Below are positions 15,301-27,300 of a stretch of 64,000 nt of DNA, one piece after another. The stretch's first letter is position 1. Each line of letters opens with the position of its first letter. The notes beneath the pieces were generated by a model. The model saw only the letters and a program-made list of their open reading frames with translations, had not been told where the DNA came from and ran no database searches. The stretch spans positions 2,666,001 to 2,730,000 of the forward strand of contig CAKKNE010000001.1 in assembly GCA_918797485.1 (NCBI GenBank), in the 5' to 3' direction. The DNA is from Pelagomonas calceolata (taxonomy: Eukaryota > Sar > Pelagophyceae > Pelagomonadales > Pelagomonadaceae). The position numbers and the translations under genes were made by a program.

Positions 15301-18300
15301 TCCTATGGATCCGCCATAGCCGCCGCTAGCCGTTGAAGCCTCGCCCACGCCCAGGACCAGATTTCCAGCATCACCTAACAAACTCGAACCAACAAAGAGA
15401 CTGATTCCGCCGCTACCGCAATGGCCAGCACCGGTGGAGACAAAAATGTCTCCGGAGGCGCCTTCAGCCACACAACTAGTTGAGACCTCAATGTCTCCTG
15501 AAGAAATAGTGCCCTTTGCAGATTTGATGGTAACGTCACCACTCTTGCCGGCCCTTCTAGTAAGCTGCGTTCCACTGAAGATTTCCAAGTTGCCGCCGGC
15601 TGCGTCGATGCCAGCGCCCGCGTTCAAGCTTATGTGGCCTGCAGAGGCTCCATCTCCAGCCGCAAGGCGCAGAAGCCCACCCTGACTAGCCGCCGAATCG
15701 CCGGCTACAAAAATGACGCTGGCCCCAACACCGGTTTCTGAGTCGCCCGCCTGAATTGATAAAGTCCCCACAGTATCTCGAGCATCACCAGTGGCAAGAA
15801 TGATTTTGCCACTGGCGCCCCAAGTCTGTGCCCGTCCCGATGATATTGATACGTCCCCGGAAGCTTTGCCGCTAGCAGTGGTTATGGCAACCTGTCCACC
15901 CACATCACCGGTGCTTGTCCCGCTTTCGACGACTACTGAGCCGCCCAGTTCCATATCATCCCGCCCCGCTTTGATAATTATTTCACCGCCCTTACGTCCC
16001 CCACCCGCATGTAGGTCAACCGCTCCACCGAGTCCTCCGGTCGCCTCGCCTGCCACAAGCTCGAGGTTGCTGCCGCGGATGCTCGTGTGGCCCCCAAGAT
16101 CACCTTGACCAGACGCAACAATAATTTCACCACTACCACCACTGCCGCAAGATGAGCCCGTCGAGCATACTTTCACCGCGCCCCCACCGCTGGTAGCCAA
16201 ACCAGCACAAAGCTCGATGTTGCCAGCTGAGCCCGCCGAATCCCCGGTGGCGATGGATACGTCCCCTGAGTTCCCTTGAACAGATGTCCCAGTTGCGAGT
16301 AGAATGCCCCCACTTGCACTGCTTTCGGCACTTGCGATCGTAAAAGTGCCGCTGGTCCCTTCGCCACCACTTCCGCTGCATAAAGTGAGGGTGCCACCTC
16401 TTTCTCTACCATCGCCAGCTTTGAACTGGATGCTGCCACCGATGTCTCCATTGCCGGCGTTTACGTCGAGTCTGCCGCCAGAAGCCCCTCCGTCGCCTGC
16501 GTGCACGGATATTCTGCCGCCGTCGCCGGCAAGCGAGGCCCCGGACGCCAGCGAGATGTCGCCAGCGATACCAGATACAGCATCCCCCACGGCAACACAG
16601 ATGCCATTGCCCGAATCTCCGTTCATTGCTTCCCCTGTTGTGAGGGCAACGCCGCCTCTGGTGGCGGTCAGGCTTACATCGCCAGCGTTCTCACCATCTC
16701 CCGCTTTCAGAGAAATACAGCCACCATCTGCGACACCAGAGCCGGTAGATAGCAAAATATCTCCCTTGTTCTTGGCCTTCGAGCTAGTCATGAGTGAAAT
16801 AGAGCCGCTATTGCCGCTTGCGGCGGCCCCACTCTGTACGAGAATGTCCCCGCTCTCACCCGAAGATGCGCGCCCCGTCTGTAAGTAAATGGCGCCAGAG
16901 CTCGGCGCAGCCTTTGTGGTCAGTGCGAGAGAACCGGACTCCGAAGATGTAGACTCACCAATAGAGTACCGGTCGTGAAGGGCTTGGAGGCCGCCGATGA
17001 CGTCAAGGGCAAGCCGTTGTTTATCAACCCGATAAAATCTCGTTTTTTGGAACCCCTTGTCTGGAAGCGAGTATGTTTCGAGGACGGATATATGCTCAGG
17101 GAAAATCTCATTGAGCTCTTGTGCAATCACGCCGCGGACTCGCTTGTCGGGAATCCCCCGAACGGCCCGCCACTCGTCCGTGTATCCGTACTCAGTAATT
17201 CGAACTCTTTGCAGGCGGTGAAGCAAGTCGGCCGTGTCAACCGGCTGAAAGTCTTTCTTGATGCGACGATCCGAAGGGCTTGTAAATGACGGAGCCGAGA
17301 TTGGTACGTCAGAATATAACTCGGTGTTGCCGTCACCATTTGTGGTGAGTCGAACATCATACGTCGCAGAACTGCCATCACTATCAGTGATGCCCCAACC
17401 AATTGTGCCGTCCGGACCAGCGAGGAAAGAGACGTTGCCTCCCGAGCCACTCACCACATCGATGTTGTCGCCAGTGATATTCAAGTATGCATCTGTGCTC
17501 AAAAGTGTGGCCGATGCTTTATTTGAGGTAATCGAGACGTCCCCTCCCCGACCACTATCCGACTCGCCGGCTTGGAAAACTATGTCGCCGGCGTCACCAC
17601 TAGTTGTGCTTCCCGTCGCCAGGATTAAATCCCCAGAATCGCCGCCGGTGGAATCCCCTACACAGCGCAAATGATACATGTGAGTAAATACGGGGCATGG
17701 GGAGGGCTTGTTTATGGGGTTTGTTTTCATGCAGCTGCCGGAAAAAGTGAAGTTCGAAAAGACAGATCCGTTTTGTGCTAAAGGTATCCCCCTTATCAAT
17801 ACCCAGGATCCCGATGGCTAAACGCACCTGTGGTTATGGTAATACTTCCGGCAATGCCTCCAACAGCATCCCCTGTTATGAGACTAAGGTCGCCAGAATT
17901 TCCTTCTGCGATGGCTGTGGCACAAGATAGACTACCCGTCACGCCCCCCGGGGCGGCTCCCCCAGTCAGCGATACCGCGCCACCGGCCACTCTCAGGTCG
18001 CCCCCAGCATCGCTCGTTGACTCGCCGGCCACGAGAGAGATAGCGCCAGCAGCACCGACTTCCGAACCGCCTGCGCAGATGGTAACGTTTCCCGAGTTCC
18101 CACTTTCCGCAGTACCCGAGGTAAAGCAAATGTTGCCTGTGTCCCCGGTGCTCGAAGTTGGCGTCGAGATCTCGACGACGCCTCCAGCTCCGACCGTCGA
18201 TGCGCCGCTCGAGATGCTAAGTGTGCCGCCTCCAGCTGTGCCCGCGCCGCTTGTCATAGAAAGATTGCCTCCTGCATCGTCGGTACCGGCCTTTATAGAA

Positions 18301-21300
18301 ATACTGCCAGCGCTTGAAGATGCAGGGGCAGTGTCACCTACGTAAATTGATTTAAACGGCGGGGAAAATAAATCTGAACTCTCTCAATTTGTATCAATTA
18401 TGACTTGTTGACTACGATAGCCAACAAACTGACTCTGATTTCTGCCTGTCGAGATTGATATGCTGCCCGACGACCCTGATGAAGTAGATGAGTCACCCGT
18501 AGACAGAACCAACTGGCCCGTTGTGACAAGCAGCGAGCCCGAAGCGCCGGACGTACTATCGCCGGTCGTCACGCTAATCGTACCCGACGATGATGTCCCT
18601 TGTCCGGAAGAAACCTCCACGTCCCCCCCGAGACCACCTGCAGTGACACCAGCTTCAAGCAGGATGGTGCCACCAGCACAACTGGCCTCGGTCGATGCGC
18701 CAGCTGTCATCGTCAGGTTAGCTCCGTTGCCTGAGGTGGCATGTCCGACAGACAACGCAATGCCACCTCCCACCGAAGTTGTCGCTCTCCCGGAGAGGAC
18801 GCAGACTGAGCCGGAGGTGCCCGAGCTTGAGATCCCAGTCGAGATTGCAAGTCGACCGCTTCCCGAGGTGGCGCCGCCGCCCGCTGTGGCGATTGTGACG
18901 TTGCCGCTCTCTTTTCCCGCACCAGAGGATATTGACAGGTTGCCGCCATGCTGCCGGGAGGAGTTACCGGCAGCCAGTGACAGAGGTGCCCCCGCACCAC
19001 TTATTGACATCCCGACAGAGATAATCACATCTCCAGCTTCTCCAGCAGAAGAGTCTCCGGATGCAATTGCAATTGACCCTGAAGCCGGCAAACCTTCACC
19101 GGCACTACCAGTGGCTGCACCAGTAGCTACTTGTATAGATCCAGACGTACTGTCCGTTTGGCTCGCATTACTTGTAGCGATGGCGATCCCCCCTGTTGCC
19201 AACTTTCCGCCGCCAGAGAGGAGAGCCACCGAACCACCCGCGGCTTGCGAAGATCCAGCGCCAGCGCTGATGTGGATGTTCCCGCCGGCATAATTTTCCT
19301 CTGGTACTTCGTTGAGATTATCTCCTGCGGTGAGGTATAGCGAACCGCCGCAACCGGTATCACCGTAACCTGCGCCTGCTTCCATAATAATCGAACCCCC
19401 AGCACCAGTTGCTGTGCCTGTCGCCAAATGAATGCTACCCGAGTTCGTGCGATATTCGTCGTCACTCCGTCCTCCATCTGCCGTCCTTACCGTGATACAG
19501 CCACTTTCCCCATAAGTTGACTTTCCTGATGTGAGTGCGATGGCACCCCCAGAAGGGGTGGTCTCTGCGTCGTCCTCTGCTTCTTTGAGATCAAGCTTTC
19601 CGGCAGTGATGCGAATGCTACCTGCTGAACCTGACGAAGCCTCGCCAATGGACATGGATATATTTCCTGATCGGCCACTTGATGCAGAGCCTACAAGAGC
19701 AGTTATAAATCACACTGATTGCAACTACAAAATATAGCTGACGCTCAGTCGCGAGCCTGTGCTAAGTGAAATGTCGCCGGTCGTGCCGGTCGACGCGGCA
19801 CCAGTTGTCAGCATTATGTCGCCCGAAGCGCCATCAGTTGGATCTGCGGTACCAATGGTCAAATTTCCGGAGAACGTTTCGCCTGTCCCCGAAACAAGTG
19901 TTAGAAGACCACTTTGATCACCAGAACCTGACGCTATGAGGATGTCCCCAGATTCGGAGCCATTTCCAGCCATCAAAGAGAGACTGCCTCCCCGCGAACT
20001 CTTTGAGGACCCCGCAGTGAGAGAGATTGACCCCGCGTCGCCTGCTTCTGAGTTTCCCGTAGTCAGGGAAACTGCGCCTGAACGGCCGGCTGTGGCACTG
20101 CCAGACTGAATCACAATATTTCCAGAGTTGCCCGTCGTTGATGCCCCACCAGAGGTGATTTGGATACCCCCGGAAGCACCTGTGCCCGACCCCGTCGACA
20201 CATTGAACCGGCCGGAACCGACCCCGTCGCCGCCGTCTGCCGATGCCAGCGAAACAGAGCCCGACGTACTAGAGGTTGACGCACCAGAACGGATCAAGAC
20301 CAGTCCACCGGTGGAGTCTGTCGAGGATCCGCCTTGCAGCACCAGGTCACCGCCAGCACCAGCCGTTGAGACTCCAGGAAAAACTTCGACAGTCCCCGAA
20401 GTACTTTTAGACGAGCCCGTGGCCACGCTGATGCTGCCCGAACTCACGCCATCGCCTGTTGCTATTTCGATCGCTCCAGATTGTCCCGTGGCTGCATTGG
20501 TTTGAATTGTAGCATGACCACTTGATGATTTCGCTGAAGCGCCCGAGCTGATTGTCACAGAACCGCCGCGGCCTGATGTTGAGTCTCCCGCGGCCATAGC
20601 GACGTCACCGCCAGCTTTGCCGGTACCAGTCGACACCACGATCGTACCAGCTTGACCAGACTTCGCATCACCCGTGCAAAGCGAAATGCTCCCTGAGTTG
20701 CCTTCTCTTGACGTACCCGTCGCCAGGGTCAGAGTGCCCGTGTCTGCTTCAGCCGAATACGCTGAGGTTAGATTGACTGCACCACCGTCTTGCTCAGACG
20801 ATTCGCCTGCGAGCAGTGCAATATCTCCACCTCCCGTTGCTCCGGATCCAGCTTGGATGATGGCATGCCCACCTCGCCCCGATTGAGATTCGCCCGCAGC
20901 GAGTATGATGGCACCACCATCCCCGCCATCCTCTAAGGAGGCCCCTGCAGTGAAGGATATGTCCCCTCCAGTACCAGAGTCACCCTCTCCAACGGACATC
21001 GATATTGAGCCGGCCGTGCCTCCACTAGCACGCCCGGTAGATACATTGACCCAGCCACTGTCTCCGCCTTCGGCCGTACCGGATTGGAGCAAAAGATATC
21101 CGCTAGCACCGTTGCTGCCAGAATTGGCTGTCTCGATGATGACTAAGCCTGAAGTAGTTTTCCTTGAATAACCGCTGACGATCCGTATGTCACCACCCGT
21201 CTCATCTGTAGCATCGCCACCTTGCAAAATAGCATCAGCACCGACCCCCGACTCCGAAATGCCGAGCCTCATGTAGACTGTTCCCGCTTTGCCTTGTGTT

Positions 21301-24300
21301 GCGGTGCCTGCGGGACAGAAATTCGGCGTACTTCAAGATACTTAAGTCAATGCGCTGGAATGAACCTGTGGTCAGCAAAACATCTCCAGAATTACCCGTG
21401 GTAGCATTCCCTGTCACTATTGTTACCTGGCCGGAATCCCCTGAATCTGCCGTGTTACTTGAGGCGATTTCAATATCCCCTGTTTTGCTTGAGGTGCCCG
21501 TCGCCGCACCGGAAAGCAGTTCAATGTTACCACCCTCGTCAGTAGCGCATCCCCCCTCAAGACACACGGCCCCGCCTCGAGCAGATCCGTCACTCGTATC
21601 GCCTGCTGTCAGCGAGATGGCGCCCGCAACGCCACCTGCGGCCGCACCCGTGCCAACAGTCAGTCCGCCTGTGTTGCCGTTCGAGGTCTGGCCAGAGGCT
21701 AGAGTTATTTTACCCGTGGTGCTTGAGTCGTCTGCAGATTTTAGGCTGATTTGTCCCGCTGTTCCTTCGGTTGATGGGCCAGAGAGGATTAAGATTGACC
21801 CACCTTCACCTTCCGTCCCACCAAATGCGGACCCGGCTACTAGCTCCAAATCACCGCCCGAGTCGCCGTCTGACGAGTCTGATGCGTTGCCAGACCGAAG
21901 GATGACTTGACCGCCACCACCCGCCATCCCGCCGCCTGCCAGCAATTTGACACTACCACCGGGCGAGTCTGGGCCGTTTGTACCTCCCGCATTAATCGTG
22001 ATATTACCACCCGCACCAGTTAGACCTTCACCGACGCAAAGTTCAACGTGACCTCCGTCGCCTGAGCTAGCAAGACCAGTTCCCAGGGTGAGGTTCCCGG
22101 ACAGACCATTTGTGCCGCCTTTGCCTACGAGCGGGGGACTGCTTAACAAGTGCCAGCACCCACGTGTGCTTGCGTACAAAATTGTCACGTGAGGACACTG
22201 AAACACGACCGGTTGTGACAAGAACATCTCCCGAAGAGCCACCTTCACCGCCGTCCGGCGTTCGAAGGGTGATTGGTCCACTAGTCGATTCAGCTGCGGC
22301 TCCAGATGTCACGCAGATGCCCCCACCACGAGCTGAATCTGCGCTCGCACCTGCAGTTACACTGATATCGCCCCCGATTCCCGTTGACGATCCGACCGAC
22401 AGCGTTAAGCGCCCTGCATCGCCGCTTTCTGCATCGCCAGTTTCGATAAGTATGTCGCCAGAGCTGCCCGTAGACGCGCCCGTGTGGATTGAAATGCTTC
22501 CAGAGCCATCGAGTCCATCAGATGCTGTTTTGAGACTCACAGAACCCGACCTGTCGGTATCTGAGGGTCCAGATAGCAATTGAATGCTGCCGCCATCACC
22601 TGACGCCGCTCCTCCTGCTGTTATGACAAGAGATCCGCCCTCTGAGGCCGCATCAATAGAGTCGCCGCCAGCGAGCGTCACATTGCCGCCCGTTCCACCT
22701 TGACCGGCGGCGAGGGCCATAGATCCGCCCAAGCTATTCGAGCTATCCGAAAGCTCGCTTCCTCCAGCGGCCATGGTGATGGACCCGCCAGGCCCACATC
22801 CGGTTTTACCAACAAGCAATGTGATGCAACCGGCGCTCGCTTCAGCGGAGTCTCCGGTCGACAGCATAATGCCGCCGCTCGTCCCATCTGTAGAGGAACC
22901 AGTCTCGATATCTAGCTTACCCGAGCTTCCATCCGACCCTGCGTTCACCGTCCGAATCGTAACTTCGCCTGAGGACGTGTCTGAGCCTGTTCCCGACTCA
23001 ATAGTGATGCTGCCCCCTGCGCCCTGATTGTCTGAAGTTCTCCCAGCCTGAATGTATATCTCGCCGCCAGCACCAGAGGCTGTTGAGCCCACTTCGAGCA
23101 AGAGCTTGCCCCCTGTTCCCTGTTTTGTTGACCCTGTCTTCAGGCAGATAGCACCTGAGCTTCCTCCAGTTGCGATACCAGTACTTAATAAAACATCTCC
23201 TGAGGCTCCCTCGGAGCCTGCATCGGCTGTGAGGAACTTAATTGACCCTGACATCGACGATTTTGCGTTTCCGGAGCGCATCAAAATGTCCCCACCGGCT
23301 CCGCTGTCGGCTTGCGAGTCGCCCGCTTGGAGCGTCAAACAACCGCCCATGCCGGAGTTGCTTTCGCCAACAGCAAGTGAGATGTTCCCGCCTGGACCAC
23401 CGTTCCCTTCGCCCGTTTTCAGGTGAATTGCGCCCGAATCTCCACAACTTGATGATCCAGTGCAGAAGAGGATGTCGCCGGACACACCCGCCTCACCAGC
23501 ATTGGTAGTAGACAGTGTAATTTTGCCAGATGAACTGTCCAGTCCAGCTCCTGAAGATACTAAAACAGAGCCCCCACTGCCGCTGAGGGCAGTGCCGCCT
23601 GCAAGAGACACGTTTCCACCTTCACTGTCTGGAGATTCGGACGCAAGTGAAAGTCCGCCCTGAAACAGTATTCCGCCCCCGTTACCACCATTTGTGTGAA
23701 TGGAATTACCACCAAATAAGCTCAATTTGCCGCCAACACCATCGGTCGCTTTCGAATCACCAGCAACCAGTTCAAGATTGCCACCGTCTCCACTGGCACC
23801 CGTCCCGACGCACATAGAGATAGAACCGCCCGAGCCGCCCTCCGCGGAAGACCCAGTCTCCATCACTATTGAGCCCGAATCGCCTGATTCTGCATCTCCA
23901 GTTGTGAAATACATCGAGCCACTTGCGCCGAGAGATCCCCCTTCGGCTGTTCTGATGAATATTGGACCTGACGTGGAAAGGGTGGATGCGCCCGAGGACA
24001 TGCAAAGATGGCCCCCAGTCAGTCCGCTACTTGTAGAAGTTGATCCCGCAGAAAAAGTGATATCGCCACCCGCACCATAATAGGCATCACCAACCACGAG
24101 CGAAATGGCACCACCCCGACCATCGTATGCATCGCCGGTGCGTACCTCGAGGTGGCCGGAGTTGCCACTAGAGGCCGTGCCGGTGTGCACGAATACCCCC
24201 CCAGATACACCCGCTTCGCCTGCATTGGCTGTTTGGAGCGTCATGTCACCTGAGGAGCTTGCCATGCTATATCCAGTCTGCAGCAGTATTGCCCCGCCGG

Positions 24301-27300
24301 GGCCTGCCGCCGCAGGCCCGCCGTGGCACTCAAGAATTCCTCCGTCGTTGTCAGCAAGATTGCCCTTGGCTGCGCCGCCGTGGATCATCACGGTTCCCCC
24401 GCTTCCACCGTTTTGGCCCGATGCTGAATACGAACCATGGCCTGCTAGGACTGAAAGACAACCGCCCGTTTGTCCCGCTTCCGTGGTTTCTCCAGCATAA
24501 ATGTACAGATTGCCGCCATCGCCAGAGTCTCCGGTCCCAACCTGAAGCGATATATTCCCTCCCCTTCCATCCGTAGCGTCGCCTGTCCCGCAATACAGGT
24601 ACCCGCTGTTGCCAAGAGTTGTTGTGCCTGTCTCAAAAGAAATTGAGCCAGAAACGCCGCCACTGCCAGAAACGGCGCCGTTTGCGGTCCACAGGTAAAC
24701 ATTTCCAGAGCTCGTCCGGGTACCAGAGCCGGTCTGAAACATAAGAGAACCGCCCGTAGCTGCTGTTGCACACCCACCGACTATCTCAATGTTCCCGCCA
24801 ACATCATCGGTTGCCTCCAAGCCACTCGCTTCCCCGCCGTACAAGAGCAGGGCGCCACCGTCCCCACCATCGTCGCTTGCGGTTGATGATCCATGACCAG
24901 CAGAAATTAGAATCAATCCACCCGAAGAAGCCTTATCGGTCGTTTCACCGGCAGAGACAATGACATCGCCGCCATCGTTGGCGTTTCCCGTGCCGACAAG
25001 AAATTCAATGTTTCCACCAGCACCTGATACTGCATCACCGGTTGCTAAAGAAATCAAGCCCGAGGTACCCGCACTTGACGTCCCAGATGCAAAATGTATG
25101 GCTCCAGAGACACCACTTTGACCAGCATTCGCCGTATCTAGGGAGAAGGTTCCTGACGTTGACTGCTCTGAGTATCCAGTAGTTATGGAAATCAGTCCTC
25201 CCGTTGCCGCTGCCGTGGTCGAGCCGCTAACCACGACGAAGTCAGCACCGGCCGCGGAATCCCCTGTGCCAACTAGAACGTGTATATAGCCGGCACGCCC
25301 TCCTGAAGCTTGGCCCGTCTCAACGTTTACGTACCCAGAATTCCCATTTGAACTTGTGCCCGTGGAGAAATCTATCGAGCCACTCGTGCCCTGGGTACCA
25401 CCGTTTGCTGTCGAGATGTCAATTAGCCCAGACGAAGATGCCTCGCCGTAGCCCGTGCGAACAACGAATGAACCGCCGCGTCCCTGGTTAGCGTATCCAC
25501 CAGCAAACTCGAGACTTCCACCGTCGTCCTCTGAGAGTCCGCCCTGCGCGGCACCACCGAATAGTTGTACTAAACCACCATTCCCACCATCATACTGGTA
25601 TGTGGACGAGCCCTCGCCGGCCTGAATTGTCACGGAACCTCCTGTAGCCTCATCATCTGTAGATTCTCCAGCAGCCAAGAAAACATTTCCTCCATCGTCA
25701 GAATGGCCAGTGCCGACTCGTGCCATAATAGTTCCGCCATGGCCATCATGTGCGTAACCTGTTTCAAGTGCAATCGCCCCCGAGTTCCCTGCAGATGTGG
25801 TGCCTGTGGCGACTGATATTTCCCCACTCACGCCAACTGAACCGGCATTTGGAGTACTTAGGTCAATGAAACCAGAAGACGTCTCAGAAGAGTATCCTGA
25901 TTCGAGGACCAGGAAGCCGCCCGTCGCTGCGTCAGTCGTGTCGCCGGCCACGAGTTCTATCTCGCCTCCTTCTCCAGTGTCACCATCGCCGACTCTCACA
26001 TTAACGTAGCCACCACGGCCAGACGTCGCTTGGCCAGAGACAATCTCGACTGCGCCACTGCATCCATCTTTGGATGTGCCCGTGGAAAGAGTCATACTTC
26101 CAGATATGCCGCTGAATCCTGAATTGCCCGTTGCAACAAGCAGGTCTCCACTCGAACTGTGAGTAGACAAGCCACTTGATACGCGCAAACGCCCACCATA
26201 GCCCGACTGCGACTGCCCCCCTACAACCGAGACATCGCCGCCGTTGTCATTGACGTTTGAACCTCGGGCTGTGCCGCCCTTGATCATCACATCACCGCCA
26301 TCGCCGCCGTCATTCAGATTGGTCGAGGCGCCCGTGCCCCCTTGGAGTGTAATTGCACCTCCTTGTGAAGCGGCAGCAGACGAACAGCCTGCTCCGAGCA
26401 AAATGTCACCGCCGGCTCCCAAATCACCTTCACCAGCACGCAAGGCGATGTCACCACCCGCCCCATCGAGTGAATCGCCAGTACTGATCGATACTTGGCC
26501 AGAGTCTGCAGTCACCGCATCGCCAGTTGCGATTGTCACAGCCCCACTTGCTCCGTCGCCCCCGACATCTGGCGACCCCACAATAACGCGGCCCGAAGAC
26601 CCTGCGTGGCCGATTCCTGATTGTAGCGTGACGGAACCGCCGGTCCCGCAAGTTGCAGATCCACCGCTGATCATCATAGAACCGCCAACATCGCATCGCG
26701 CACGACCAAGCGCTGCTCCGCCTTCTAAGAGAATGGCCCCGCCATCCCCACCATTTCGCGGATCCAGCGACAGTCCATTGCCACCTTGGAGGGTCACTGC
26801 GCCGCCTGCCGCGGCATCTGCCGATGTGGCACCAGCAACTAGAGCCACGTGACCACCGTCTCCAGAGGCTCCTGCGCCGACGCCAAATAAAATGCTACCA
26901 GCCGCGCCACAGCCTGACGTACCAGTTGTGAACTTGATTGATCCCGAGGTTCCAAAGGCCGTAGTGCCCGTTGCGAGGGAGAGGATCCCTGATGTGCTAG
27001 AGTCGCCTCCATTGGCTGTACATAGCAGGCAGGAACCAGACCCACTCAGTGTGCCGGCACCGCTTACCAGAACGCAATCTCCACCCACCGCAGCTTTGGA
27101 ATCACCTGCGGCGATGTAGATACCACCGCCGCCATCCCCCGATCTTCCCCCGTAAAAATTGATGTCACCTGCGTGTTCAAGGCCACTGCCGGCACTTATC
27201 GTTACGGGCCCACCGGCACCACAAGAGGAGTCACCACCAGCAATTTCAATCGAACCACCACATGCATCACCGCCCATTGTAGTTCCCGCGCTGATGAAGA

